Of a DNA stretch of 64,000 nt, positions 44,167 to 53,281 are shown piece by piece (position 1 is the first letter of the stretch; every line of letters begins with the position of its first letter). The notes beneath the pieces were generated by a model. That model was not told the origin of the DNA. It did not search any database and saw only the letters and a list, made by a program, of their open reading frames with translations. Source of the DNA: Verrucomicrobiota bacterium. Lineage in GTDB: Bacteria > Verrucomicrobiota > Verrucomicrobiia > Opitutales > Opitutaceae. A program made the translations under genes and the position numbers. The stretch spans positions 1-64,000 of the forward strand of contig JAUVVA010000005.1 in NCBI GenBank assembly GCA_030604905.1. Direction: 5' to 3'.

Positions 44167-45477
44167 TCAAACGGCGGGGGCGGGTGGCGACGGGCTCGCG
44201 GGCGCGGCGGGCTTGAGCGCGAGCGGGAGGAGGAGGGCGAGGCCGGCGGCGAAGAAGGCGGTGTTGGCCAGGATGGCGGGGCGGTAGCCGGAGTGCGTTA
44301 CGATCCAGCCGAAGACGAGCGGACCGATGACGGCGGCGACTTTGGAGAAAAGGCCCCAGTAGCCGAAGAACTCGCCCTGGCGGCCGTCGGGCGTGAGGGT
44401 GGAGACGACCGCGCGGCCGGCGGATTGCAGGCCGCCCATGCCGATGCCGGCGAGCACGCCGATGCCGTAGAACTCGAGCTTGGTCGTGGCGAAGCTGGCC
44501 CAGACACAGGTGGCGATCCAGACCCAGAGCGAGCCGAGGAGGGCGGTCTTGGAGCCGACTTGATCTTGCAGGAAGCCGAAGGCAAAAGCGCCCGCCACGC
44601 CGGCGAATTGGAGCACGATGAAGAGGGCGATGACTTCCTCCTGCGTCATGCCGATGACGTTGACCGCGTAGAGCGCGGCGAAGGCCACAACGGCGGTGAG
44701 GCCGGAGAGGTAGACCGTCATGGCGAGGAAGAAACGGGAGAGGGTGCGGTGCTGAGGGAGGTCGCGGCGCAGTTGGGCCAGTTGGGAGAGGGCGAGGGCG
44801 GTGTAGGTGACGCCGGGGGGCTTGGGGCGGGGCAGGGCGCGCTCGCGCAGGAGGAAGAGGGTGGGCAGGCAGGCGACCACGAAGAAGATACCCGTCATGA
44901 GGAAGGTCCAGTGGGCGCGGCCTTCGCCGGAACGTAGGATGACGAGGGCGAGCACGAGGCTGAGCAGGCCGCCGATGTAACCAAAGCTCCAGCCGTAGCC
45001 GGAGATGCGACCGGCGGTCTCCGGGGTGCTCAGCTCGGGCAGGAAGGCGCCGCAGATGTTTTCGCCGAGGGAGAAGGCGATGTTGGCGATGAACACGATG
45101 GCAAGCGCGAGCCAGACCTCGCCGGGCCCGACGAAGAAGAGGGCCGCGGTGCCGAGGGCGCAGATGCCGGCCGTGCGCATCAGGTGGACTTTTTTGCGAG
45201 CGGTGACGTCGCCGATGGCGCCGATGAGCGGTGAGAGCACGAGGACGACGAGCTGGGAGAGCCCGAGGGTGGTGCCCCACCAGCCCTCGGCGCGGGTGTC
45301 GCCGCCGGCCACCACGGACTGGAAGTAGACCGAGTAGACGACGGTGATGATGATCGTGGTGAAGGCGGAGTTGGCGAAGTCGAAGCAGCACCAGCCGAAG
45401 ATCTCGCGGCGGCGCACGGGGGAGAAGACGCCGGCGGGAGCGGCGGGAGCGGGGGAGGAGGCGGCGGCTTCGCTCAT
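44167..45477 (-). CDS. MFS transporter of the UMF1 (Atg22-like) family
   Basis: The 436-residue membrane protein has about 12 hydrophobic helices. The start REIFGWCCFDFANSAFTTII and the loop LVLSPLIGAIGDVTARKKV (a major-facilitator-type cytoplasmic loop) are characteristic of UMF1-type transporters, as is GRISGYGWSFGYIGGLLSLV. The later LTPDGRQGEFFGYWGLFSKV is another conserved segment. It exports or imports an unknown small molecule. ATG 45477 is used; the 55 upstream residues of the longest frame are proline-rich and not protein-like. It follows the tRNA on the opposite strand and lies upstream of the helicase gene on the same strand, 34 bp away. Confidence 0.88.
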   Translation of the reverse strand: MSEAAASSPAPAAPAGVFSPVRRREIFGWCCFDFANSAFTTIIITVVYSVYFQSVVAGGDTRAEGWWGTTLGLSQLVVLVLSPLIGAIGDVTARKKVHLMRTAGICALGTAALFFVGPGEVWLALAIVFIANIAFSLGENICGAFLPELSTPETAGRISGYGWSFGYIGGLLSLVLALVILRSGEGRAHWTFLMTGIFFVVACLPTLFLLRERALPRPKPPGVTYTALALSQLAQLRRDLPQHRTLSRFFLAMTVYLSGLTAVVAFAALYAVNVIGMTQEEVIALFIVLQFAGVAGAFAFGFLQDQVGSKTALLGSLWVWIATCVWASFATTKLEFYGIGVLAGIGMGGLQSAGRAVVSTLTPDGRQGEFFGYWGLFSKVAAVIGPLVFGWIVTHSGYRPAILANTAFFAAGLALLLPLALKPAAPASPSPPAPAV

Positions 45478-45663
45478 GTGGCGCGAGCGCAACGACCTGG
45501 CACCAGGCTGGCAAATGTTCTGTGCGGGCGGCGGCCCGGGGCGGAGCGGCGGCGAGCGTCCGGGAGGTGGGCGCGTGGGCGTCGGGTTTTCCGAATCCGG
45601 TTCCTCAAAATCGCCCTTGATTCGCGGGCCCCGGCCGCCCAAGTTCCGCCCTCCCCGACAGCC

Positions 45664-45740
45664 GGACGCCTAGCTCAGTTGGTTAGAGCACATCCTTCAC
45701 ACGGATGGGGTCACAGGTTCGAGTCCTGTGGCGTCCACCA
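45664..45740 (+). tRNA. tRNA-Val (anticodon CAC)
   Basis: A complete cloverleaf is visible. The acceptor stem is GGACGCC/GGCGTCC, the D arm contains AGCTCAGTTGGTTAGAGC, and the anticodon stem CATCC/GGATG encloses the loop TTCACAC with anticodon CAC. The T arm is ACAGGTTCGAGTCCTGT, and ACCA is encoded at the 3' end. CAC reads the valine codon GUG. Confidence 0.95.
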
Positions 45741-45995
45741 TCGCTCGATACCGCCAAAAAGCGGAGAGCTTTAGATTCGGTCGGGCTCCGATCCTGGCGC
45801 CGTATCGAGGGTATCAATACGAGGACGCGGGAAGCGACGCCGGCGGCAGCCTGACGCATGGCGCGCCGCGAGCCGGCCCGGGAGGAGCTCCCGCCTGCCT
45901 TTTCCGGCGCAAGGCCATCAAGGTTCCTAATTGTGAAAAAAGTATGATTGCAGCCGGCATCTGGGGTCTTCACCCTGGTTCAAGCGCAACGGATC

Positions 45996-47393
45996 ATGAA
46001 CCAATACCTCGTGTTGCTCTTGGACGGGTTGCTCTACGTGGCTGCGTGCGGCTTGTTGGTGGTGTTGACCGCGCTGTGTGTGCGTCTGTTCTACCGAGGG
46101 CATCTGCGGGCGTCCTGGATGACGGCGGTGGTGGCGTTGATCCTGATCGCGACCGCGAAAAGCGTGGTCGATTCGCAGGTGGGAACCTGGCTGCCCGAAC
46201 TGGATCCGTATCCGCAGATGGCCCTCGGTGCTTTGGCGACTTTTTTGGCGGCGGGCGTCGTGGTGTATTGGCGCTACACCTGCTCGATCACGAGCGCGAT
46301 GGCGACCGGCTTGATCGTGGTGCTGGCCATGAATGGTCTCTCGATGGGCTTGCCGCGGATCTCGGAGCGTTTGCTGCCACCGGGGCCCCGGATGGCGGAA
46401 TACATCGACTCCGCCTACACCCGGACGCGGCAGGCGCGAGAGGCCACCCGGGACTTCAAAACCGTCAACGAGAGCGCGCGAACCATGCTGGCGGCGTCGC
46501 TTCACACCTTGGCCGACCTGAGTTCGAAGGCCGAGTTCGAGGCCTTGAAGGCCAACTTCCGCGGGGGCGTGAAGTTTTGGGCCGAGCGCAAGGCGGAGTG
46601 GGATGCGATGACGCCGGAGGAGCGCGAGGCGAACCGACGGGCGATGGCCGAGTTCATGGCCGAACAGGGGATCGCGGCCGACCGGCACTCGCTCGCCGCC
46701 CTCAGGAACGCCAGTGGCGATGACGTGCAGAACCTGGTGGCGTTTATGCGGGAGATGCGGACGGAGTTGCCCGCCGCCCCGGCCACGGCCGTGGCGCCCC
46801 GGCCCGCGGCGGAGTCGTTGCAGATTCTTCTGCGCAACATCCGCGGACACAGCTTCACCGCGGAGGATCACGAGACGATGGCGACCTTCGCGCGAATTTT
46901 CGTCGAACAAGGCCTGGATGCCGCCGTCGCGCAGACCCGCACGGAGTTGGTCACGCAACAGGTGAACCCGGAATGGGCGGGCACTTTCCTGGCCGCGATG
47001 CTCGAGGCCAAGAGCGGCCTGCCGATCACGGTGATTCTCGCCGAAACCGGGGACCTCGCAGGGCTCCCCGAGGTGGCGGGCGGCCAAGGGGCACCGGCCC
47101 AGACGGCGCCTCCCGTGGCACCAGTCGTGCGGACCGTGTCGCTGCCGACCAAGTTCGGATACGTGCGGGTGCCGCGCGGGTTCAAGGAGGTCGATGAGAT
47201 CACGGCCGCGGCGAACACGATGCCCGTGACCGGGTTTCTGGTGGGTGGAGACCGCGTGCGGGTGGCGATGGGCGGGCGCTCACTTGGCATCGGTGAGGTT
47301 TACACCGTGACGCGAGGGGCGCGCACCTTCGCCTTTCGCATGGAGGAAGTCGCGGACGGCCTGCTCCATGTCTCCGGGGTTGGGATCGACTAG
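45996..47393 (+). CDS. Hypothetical membrane protein with large soluble C-terminal part
   Basis: The 465-residue protein has four hydrophobic helices in its first 120 residues (LVLLLDGLLYVAACGLLVVL, WMTAVVALILIATAK, MALGALATFLAAGVVVYW, AMATGLIVVLAMNGLSMGL) and then about 340 soluble residues with helical, charged segments such as MTPEEREANRRAMAEFMAEQ. The end, RVRVAMGGRSLGIGEVYTVT, could be a small beta domain. I do not recognise the family. ATG 45996 is the first ATG in frame and starts shortly before the first helix. The gene is 255 bp after the tRNA; those 255 bp show no further gene. The gene downstream encodes a secreted protein, so they may be related. Confidence 0.7.
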   Translation: MNQYLVLLLDGLLYVAACGLLVVLTALCVRLFYRGHLRASWMTAVVALILIATAKSVVDSQVGTWLPELDPYPQMALGALATFLAAGVVVYWRYTCSITSAMATGLIVVLAMNGLSMGLPRISERLLPPGPRMAEYIDSAYTRTRQAREATRDFKTVNESARTMLAASLHTLADLSSKAEFEALKANFRGGVKFWAERKAEWDAMTPEEREANRRAMAEFMAEQGIAADRHSLAALRNASGDDVQNLVAFMREMRTELPAAPATAVAPRPAAESLQILLRNIRGHSFTAEDHETMATFARIFVEQGLDAAVAQTRTELVTQQVNPEWAGTFLAAMLEAKSGLPITVILAETGDLAGLPEVAGGQGAPAQTAPPVAPVVRTVSLPTKFGYVRVPRGFKEVDEITAAANTMPVTGFLVGGDRVRVAMGGRSLGIGEVYTVTRGARTFAFRMEEVADGLLHVSGVGID

Positions 47394-47594
47394 CGTGATT
47401 CGTCCCGGCTTCTCCGCCGGGGCAGGGAGGGCCTGCCAATCTCCGCCGTCGCCGCGTTATCCCGCGCGCGTTGTCGGCGCCCTTGCAGGGCTCGATCCGC
47501 GCGGCGTTTCGAGTGGAACTTTGGCGTTGGATTCCAATTGGTTGGACTAGTTCTTCCTTCCCCGCAGGGACTTGGCTCAGTAACGCTTCGGCCG

Positions 47595-48278
47595 ATGAAA
47601 ACGCTTCTCCTTTCCATCGCCTGTCTGTTTTCCGCGCTCAGCGCAGTCGCCAATGCCGTCCCCGGTTCCTTCTCGCCGGTGAGCATCGCGTTGACGGTCA
47701 CGTTTACGAGACCTCCCACTTCCACCCTGCTGCAAAACGGCAACACCCGGTTCACCGTGACGCAGGGACGATACACGGTGAACAACGCCGCGATTTTTGC
47801 CGAGGCCACGCGGCGCGGGCTTCTCGACACGAGCGACTATCGGCTGTGGCGCCTGGTGGCTGTGTTCGATCAAGAGGGGAGTTTCATCGGATTTTTCGCG
47901 CACAACGCGACCGAGAATCGGGCCGTAAATCTTTCCGAGATCATCTCGCCCGACCCGCAACAAGGCTCGCGCACAGAAGCGAGCCGGTGGGTCCGCTCGG
48001 CGAATGACGAACTTCTTTCGGGTTCCAGCGCCTACACGGACGCGGTCCCGCTTTATCTCGGCCTGAACGAGACGGTTTTCACGGGGCTGGCGATCATCCG
48101 CAGCCGCGAAAGTGTCCGCCCGGCGTCCGGCGGCGGTGTGCAATGGGTGCCCGGTGCGGCGACGGGCTCGTTCAACGGCTACACGAGCGACGGAGGCCAG
48201 GTGTTTGTGGGCTCGATCCGCGCGGCGCCGGCCGTGCAAGTCGCCGACCTGCGCGCGGTGTTCCTCCCCCAAGACTGA
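47595..48278 (+). CDS. Secreted hypothetical protein
   Basis: The 227-residue precursor has a signal peptide (MKTLLLSIACLFSALSAVAN, cleaved after NAV). The mature part is beta-rich, with SIALTVTFTRPPTSTLLQNG, GSFIGFFAHNATENRAVNLS and a final VADLRAVFLPQD. No known domain is recognised. Its start is ATG 47595; the 19 residues before it in the longest frame do not extend the signal peptide sensibly. It lies about 200 bp downstream of the membrane protein gene, in a gap without visible features, and converges with the nucleoside hydrolase gene. Confidence 0.72.
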   Translation: MKTLLLSIACLFSALSAVANAVPGSFSPVSIALTVTFTRPPTSTLLQNGNTRFTVTQGRYTVNNAAIFAEATRRGLLDTSDYRLWRLVAVFDQEGSFIGFFAHNATENRAVNLSEIISPDPQQGSRTEASRWVRSANDELLSGSSAYTDAVPLYLGLNETVFTGLAIIRSRESVRPASGGGVQWVPGAATGSFNGYTSDGGQVFVGSIRAAPAVQVADLRAVFLPQD

Positions 48279-48383
48279 GCGGGGTCCATTCAGCCTCGGC
48301 TGTGATACGCTTGGCCGGGATCATTCCGGCCGGCCGGAAGTCGACGCGGGCCTTTTTCGCGAGCCCGCGTGCTTTGGGGCCGG

Positions 48384-49283
48384 TCAGTGGCTGGTGGAGG
48401 CTTTGGTTTGGGTTTTCAGGTGGCGGAAAAAGTCGGTCCGCATCCCGGCGACGTCGATCGCGCTGTAGATTTTGATTTCGCGCACGGTGTTTTCCGGCGG
48501 GGTGCGAACCGTCGTGAGGCTGGCGAGTTCGGGGCGGAGCAGGGCTTGCACGAGGGCGAGATCCCAGAGCACGCGGGTGCGGTCCTGCGGGTTGGTTTCG
48601 AGCCAGCGGTCTTTCAGCATCTTTTCGGCCGGCACGTCGTCGCTCAGCGCGCGGAGGGTTTCCTCCTGCCGGTAGATGTAGGGGCGCGCGGTGGAGATCG
48701 GCATGATCGCCAGCTCGAGCGTCGGGTGGTCGAGGAGGAGATCGAAGCCGTTGAGGTCGTTGCGGACGTTGAACTCGTTTTTGTTCCAGGCGCCGGTGGC
48801 GGGATTGTAGTCGGCGGCGAGGAGGTGGATGGAGAGGCGGTCGGCGATGCTGGGATCGAGGGCGAGGGCGGAGGCCAGGTTGGTCACGGCGCCGAGGCCG
48901 AGCACGAGCAGCTTCGCGTCGGCGGGCTGGGCGTGGGCGGCGGCGATGAGCGCGCGCACGGCGGGGCAGTCGCGGGGCTGGCGGCCGCCCCAGGCGCGGC
49001 CCATCTGGCGATCGGCGCCGCGGGGGTGGGGGAGATCGGAGCGGCCCATCGCGGCGAGCAGGGCTTCGTTGAGCGCTTGGGAGAGGCCGACGGTGTCGAT
49101 GCCGGCGGTCGGGTATTGGTTCCAGCGTTCGAAGACGAGGAGGTCGGGATTGTTGAAGTGGACGGAGCTGAGGCCGGCGATCGAGAGGCTGGGCTCCACG
49201 AGGACGCGGTAGAGCGCGTAGAGGTCGTCCATCTCGTTGCCGGTGTCGGCGTCGAGCCAGAGAGCGGGGAGGCGTGCGGGCAT
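48384..49283 (-). CDS. Inosine/uridine-preferring nucleoside hydrolase-like protein
   Basis: The 299-residue protein has the calcium-binding N-terminus LWLDADTGNEMDDLYALYRV (D11, D13, D19, D20; normally DTDxGxDD, here slightly changed), the middle segment LLVLGLGAVTNLASALALDP and the later EFNVRNDLNGFDLLLDHPT. These are the signatures of the IunH family, which splits nucleosides into base and ribose. NEMDD instead of DGxDD suggests a variant with perhaps different substrate use. It is downstream of a GntR-LacI-type regulator on the same strand, separated by 238 bp that contain two palindromes. Confidence 0.85.
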   Translation of the reverse strand: MPARLPALWLDADTGNEMDDLYALYRVLVEPSLSIAGLSSVHFNNPDLLVFERWNQYPTAGIDTVGLSQALNEALLAAMGRSDLPHPRGADRQMGRAWGGRQPRDCPAVRALIAAAHAQPADAKLLVLGLGAVTNLASALALDPSIADRLSIHLLAADYNPATGAWNKNEFNVRNDLNGFDLLLDHPTLELAIMPISTARPYIYRQEETLRALSDDVPAEKMLKDRWLETNPQDRTRVLWDLALVQALLRPELASLTTVRTPPENTVREIKIYSAIDVAGMRTDFFRHLKTQTKASTSH

Positions 49284-49361
49284 GGGGGGAGCGGAAAAAT
49301 CCTGGCGTGCGGTGGGTGGGGCGCGGCCCCGCTTTGACGGCGGACCTTCGCGCGAAGTTTT

Positions 49362-49379
49362 GTCACCAGTCCTGGTGAC
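49362..49379. repeat. GTCACCAG...CTGGTGAC palindrome
   Basis: A palindrome of eight bases per arm, with a two-base centre, upstream of the nucleoside hydrolase gene. It shares the GTCACC/GGTGAC arms with the repeats inside the helicase gene at 43701 and 43756. Confidence 0.75.
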
Positions 49380-49499
49380 GCCAGACCGACCTTGGCGGCT
49401 GGGGGGAAGCGATGTTCCCCTGGGAGCCCGCCATCGAAGTGATTTGAGTAAATTCGGTCAGAGAATGGCCGCAAAAAGGAGCAAGAGGCGCGAAGAACA

Positions 49500-49531
49500 G
49501 GCAAACTTCGATGACGGGGCACTAGTTTGCC
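49500..49531. promoter_or_regulatory. GGCAAACT...AGTTTGCC inverted repeat at the regulator stop codon
   Basis: GGCAAACT (49500-49507) and AGTTTGCC (49524-49531) are perfect complements with a 16-base spacer and cover the regulator's stop codon. The half-site GCAAA/TTTGC is the same as in the inverted repeat upstream of the regulator. It may be a second operator, controlling the nucleoside hydrolase, or an imperfect terminator. Confidence 0.45.
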
Positions 49532-50731
49532 GCGGTCGCGGCGGCGCTCACGGCGGAGGGCGCGGGCGGCGCGGAGGGTGGAGGCGCGGCGCCCGAATCG
49601 ACGCCGTCCACTTGGAGGAGGCCCAGGCTGGCGAGCGAGGCTCGGAAAGCGTCGTCGATACGGGCGCGCCCGCCGCAGCTGCCGCGCACGAGCAAGCGGG
49701 GCATGATGTTGCCGGGCGATTGGGCGACCGAGCCTTTGCCGAGGGCGAGAGCATTGTTGAGCAGCCACTCGCTGATGTCGTCGAAGTTCTGCGGGATCGT
49801 GCTGAGCGGAGGGTCGCTAAAGGCGCTGGCCTCGGTGTCGTTGAAGCCGGCGATGCGAAAATCGTGAGGGGCGCTTAGGCCGCGCTTGTGCATCGCGGTC
49901 ATGAAGCGAAGCGCGTGCTCGTCGTCATAGCTGATGATCGCGAGTCCGCGGCCGAGGCGTGCCCAGCGCTCCGCGAGTTGATCCATCGCCGCGGCTCCGG
50001 GGCGCACCAGGCCGCAGTGGCTGGCCGCGCCGTCCCGCGAGACGCGGCAGATGTAGGCGCTGAGCGCTTTTTGCAGGATGGTATCCGAAGGGCTGTCGGG
50101 CCCGAGGAAGGCGATGTGTTCGGCGCCCAGGCCTTGGAAGTAGGCGTGGAGCAGGTTGGTCGCCCGCTGGGTGCCGCCGCCAAAGCGGGCGGGGTCGACG
50201 AAGCAGTGCCGCTCCAGACCGGGGATCGCCATCGGCAGGCTCGGGGGCAGGGGGCTGCGGGCCACGAACTCGCGGACCTCGTTGATCGAGGAGGAGGGAA
50301 ACCACGGGAGCACGAGCGCGACGCAGCCTTCCGCGACCAGTTGCTTGGCTTGGCCGAGGGCCTCTGCGCCGAAATCGGAGATCCAACAGGAGCGCAGATC
50401 CAGTTCCTTGCGCCACCGCTTGCAGCACGCGATAGGCATAGGCGTCGCTGTTGCGGTAAACCAGGACGCCGACGCGGGGGATGGCGCCGCTCGGGGCTCC
50501 ATCGACCGCCGGGGGGCGGTGGCGAGCCACGAAGGTCCCGCTGCCGATGCGCCGAACGACGGTGCCGTCTTCGACGAGGGATTTCAGCGCGCGGCGCACG
50601 GTGAGAAAATTGCAGCCGAACGAGGAGGCGAGGTTGCGCTCCGCCGGAAGGCGCGCACCGAGCGGCAGGTTTTGGGACAGCTGGCGGATGCTACGCTCGA
50701 CTTGCTGGTGTTTAAAGGGAGGGGCTTCCAC
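49522..50731 (-). pseudogene. GntR-LacI-type sugar regulator interrupted by a frameshift
   Basis: The N-terminal part, in one frame, has a GntR winged helix: FKHQQVERSIRQLSQNLPLG, LPAERNLASSFGCNFLTVRR and IGSGTFVARHRPP. It then enters a LacI-like effector domain, IPRVGVLVYRNSDAYAYRVL. Near 50400-50440 the reading moves to another frame, which continues with ELDLRSCWISDFGAEALGQA and on to HDFRIAGFNDTEASAFSDPP and a normal end at 49522. Neither frame alone makes a complete protein. Either a single base is missing in the sequence or the gene is broken. I use GTG 50731 as start because an operator-like repeat covers the upstream TTG (50794). It is transcribed towards the nucleoside hydrolase gene. 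Confidence 0.75.
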
Positions 50732-50787
50732 GGAAAGTGCCGACTTGGCGAGGTCGTTCCCGGCGAGACAGGGGGAACTCCCGGTAG

Positions 50788-50816
50788 ATAGCAAATCAAT
50801 TATAGCGGTTTGCTAT
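50788..50816 (-). promoter_or_regulatory. ATAGCAAA...TTTGCTAT inverted repeat upstream of the regulator
   Basis: ATAGCAAA (50788-50795) and TTTGCTAT (50809-50816) are perfect complements around a 13-base AT-rich centre, 57 bp before the chosen start. It looks like an autoregulatory operator for the GntR-LacI-type regulator. Confidence 0.6.
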
Positions 50817-50989
50817 GTTTGGTCCGGGCCGCGGCCTGACTAGTTTCTTAAATTGCTTTTTAAGAGGTGGTAACGATGTTAAAGAATGGCTTTTTGTGCT
50901 CTGCTTGCTTCTACGCAAAATAAAGTGCTTGCATAGCGATGTGAGCGGGGCATGGTGCGGCCTACCGGTCCGCTGTTCGTCAACCCCAA

Positions 50990-51003
50990 CCCCCCCCCCC
51001 CCC
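50990..51003 (+). repeat. Run of 14 cytosines upstream of a prepilin gene
   Basis: Fourteen consecutive C residues lie 13 bp before the ATG of the prepilin gene at 51017. The run occupies the usual place of the ribosome-binding site or the spacer before it, and its length would be prone to slippage. Confidence 0.9.
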
Positions 51004-51016
51004 TCCTTAGTCTGCC

Positions 51017-51718
51017 ATGCGTGCCAACCCCGTCTCCTTGCCCCCCCGTGTAAGGCGCCCTGCTTCGGTGCTCCCTTCGCGGTGCGGTGGATTCACGTTG
51101 ATCGAGCTTCTCACGGTGATCGCGATCATCGGGATTCTCGCGGCTATTTTGATCCCTGTAGTTGGTCGGGTGCGGCAGGCGGCCAGTTCGGCGCAGTGCG
51201 CCGCGCAGATGCGCGAGATCGGCCGAGCGATCTACCTCTATACCGAGGACAATCGCGAGCGCCTGCCGACCTCGCCGGTGCACAACTCGCTCCATTCGCG
51301 CCAAGGCCCTTGGTTCAATCGCGAGGAGCGTCGCCTCCAGTTTTTCCTTGGTCGCTACCTGAATTCTCCCCGGGCCACCACCTGGAGCACCAATTCGGCC
51401 GAGATGGATTTTGATCCCAACTTTGCGTGGCCCGCCTTTCTCTCCGCCGCTCCCGTGGGCGCGCCCAGCGTTGTGCTCAACACGTCTGTTCGTCTGCGCA
51501 ATGGCAGCACCGGCTCGCCATGGGTTGGTCCGAGTTCCGGGGCTCCCTATTTGGGAAGACGCTTCGCCGACATCGAGGATCGGAGCACTCAGATGGTGTT
51601 CATTGAGGTGGATCAGAAGAATTCCACCTCCACCAACGGCCCGCTCAACCCCGTCCACGGCTCCGTCCGCAACGCCCTCTTCTTCGACTGGCACGTCGGG
51701 AAGGTGCCCGTGAATTGA
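51017..51718 (+). CDS. Type IV prepilin-like protein
   Basis: The 233-residue protein has a short leader ending RCGG and the helix [20 protein letters not shown]; cleavage is expected between G25 and F26, with E30 as the +5 glutamate. The helix is almost identical to that of the prepilin at 27630. The C-terminal motif GSVRNALFFDWHVGKVPVN is the usual end of this single-gene prepilin class. It is followed 61 bp later by a PEP-CTERM gene, so the two are likely one operon. A poly-C tract lies directly upstream of the start codon. Confidence 0.9.
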   Translation: MRANPVSLPPRVRRPASVLPSRCGGFTLIELLTVIAIIGILAAILIPVVGRVRQAASSAQCAAQMREIGRAIYLYTEDNRERLPTSPVHNSLHSRQGPWFNREERRLQFFLGRYLNSPRATTWSTNSAEMDFDPNFAWPAFLSAAPVGAPSVVLNTSVRLRNGSTGSPWVGPSSGAPYLGRRFADIEDRSTQMVFIEVDQKNSTSTNGPLNPVHGSVRNALFFDWHVGKVPVN

Positions 51719-51779
51719 GCCCCTCCCCGCCGCCCGACGCTGTTTTCTGTATCCACTCCATAACTACACACCCCACGTC

Positions 51780-53222
51780 ATGTCCCTCCGTCATACTTCC
51801 TGCGCCCGCCAAGTCTCCGTTCTCGCCGCCACCTGCGCGCTCTTTGCCGTCTCCGGCCACGCCGCCACGCTGTATTGGGACGGTGAGACCAATCTCGACT
51901 GGAACACGGCATCCAATTGGTCAACGGCCTCCAACGCGACCACCCCAAATCCGACCACGGCTCCCACCGCAGCCGACGACGTCGTGTTCAACATTACCGG
52001 GCTGAACGTCGGTCCGCAGGTGACAACGGCTCAAAACATCGCGGCGAATTCGCTCACCTTCAACGGGAACGGTGGCCTCGCCTACCGTATATCCTCCAAT
52101 AGTGGCACCTCCCGCCAATTTTTGCTCGGAGCAGGTGGCGTCACCGTCAATTCCGGCTCCGGCCAGGTCAATTTGGGCAATACCTCCGCCACGGTGCGCT
52201 TCGGCATCACTGCGAGCCAGACTTGGACCAACCATTCCACCAGCAATATCGTGCTCCAGAACTCGGGTGGGGCCGCCAACACTGGCACGGATGCCGTAAC
52301 GCTCACGGTGAGCAACACCAGCTCCGGACAGACAACCTTTAACAACGCGCTTCAAAACGGCACCGAGGGACGCGTGCTCACGCTCGTCGTCAACTCCAGC
52401 GGCAGCGGCGCCACCAACCTTAGCAACACGGCCAACCACACATTCAGCGGCGGCACCGTCGTCGAACGAGGTCTTCTGATCTCCAACTCGCAGGTTATAG
52501 GATTGGGCGGCGTCAATCTCTCCGCGACCGCTTCGCACACCGCAACCCTCCGCATCCATTCCGTTAACGCTGTCGCCAACAACTTTACCTCTTCCGGTGC
52601 AGCCACCGGCACCAACGTCCTCGAGTTCACGCAGACCAGCGGCACGCTCGACGGCAACATCACCCTCAACCGGAACCTCAACGTCGGTGTCCGCCTCACC
52701 GGCGCGACCGGGGTCGTCTTCAACGGCAACATCACCGGCACCGCCGATCTGATCAAAGGCCTTTACCAAAACGGCAACAGCGGCCTGCTCACCATCGCCG
52801 GACATGCCACCCACTCCGGCGACACCGTTATCAACAACGGCGCCTTCACCCTCGCGGATTCCGGCTCGTTCACCTTCTACATCGGCGCCAATGGCGTGAA
52901 CAACCGCATCACTGGCACCACGGCCAGCTTGGCCACGTTCGACGGCACCTTCAACTTCGACTTCACCAACGCCTCGCTCGTCGACGGCAACAGTTGGAGC
53001 ATCGTCTCCTTGTCCAATCGCTCTTTTGGCAGCGGCTTCGAAGTTGCTGGTTTCAACAAGGCAGGAGACGGGCTCTGGACTCACGCCAATGGTTTCAGTT
53101 TCTCCGAATCCACGGGCCTCCTGACCTACAGCGTCATCCCCGAGCCCTCGGCCGTCGCCGCGTTGGCCGGTCTCGGCGTCCTGGGCTTTGCCGCCCTTCG
53201 CCGCCGCCGCGTCCGCGGTTGA
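51780..53222 (+). CDS. PEP-CTERM protein with autotransporter-like repeat beta-helix
   Basis: The 480-residue precursor has a signal peptide ending SGHAAT, then LYWDGETNLDWNTASNWSTA, a segment typical of autotransporter-associated repeat proteins. A serine-, threonine- and asparagine-rich beta-helix region follows (examples: SGSGATNLSNTANHTFSGGT and GTVVERGLLISNSQV). The end is a PEP-CTERM signal, VIPEPSAVAALAGLG with RRRRVRG. The protein is probably exported and anchored or processed at the cell surface. The coding sequence is lower in GC than its neighbours because of the asparagine-rich composition. It follows the prepilin gene and precedes a small secreted protein gene in the same direction. 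Confidence 0.9.
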   Translation: MSLRHTSCARQVSVLAATCALFAVSGHAATLYWDGETNLDWNTASNWSTASNATTPNPTTAPTAADDVVFNITGLNVGPQVTTAQNIAANSLTFNGNGGLAYRISSNSGTSRQFLLGAGGVTVNSGSGQVNLGNTSATVRFGITASQTWTNHSTSNIVLQNSGGAANTGTDAVTLTVSNTSSGQTTFNNALQNGTEGRVLTLVVNSSGSGATNLSNTANHTFSGGTVVERGLLISNSQVIGLGGVNLSATASHTATLRIHSVNAVANNFTSSGAATGTNVLEFTQTSGTLDGNITLNRNLNVGVRLTGATGVVFNGNITGTADLIKGLYQNGNSGLLTIAGHATHSGDTVINNGAFTLADSGSFTFYIGANGVNNRITGTTASLATFDGTFNFDFTNASLVDGNSWSIVSLSNRSFGSGFEVAGFNKAGDGLWTHANGFSFSESTGLLTYSVIPEPSAVAALAGLGVLGFAALRRRRVRG

Positions 53223-53281
53223 TGTTTTTTTCGCCTGCCTGCTCTCCCGTCATCTCAACCCCTCAGACTACGAAAAACCCG

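Noticed and set aside
42195-44216. 673-residue open frame on the plus strand
   Set aside because: It is antisense to the helicase gene and has glycine- and glutamate-rich shadow sequence.
47394-47594. Small coding frames in the gap between the two unknown envelope genes
   Set aside because: No ribosome-binding site, signal peptide or conserved-looking sequence was found.
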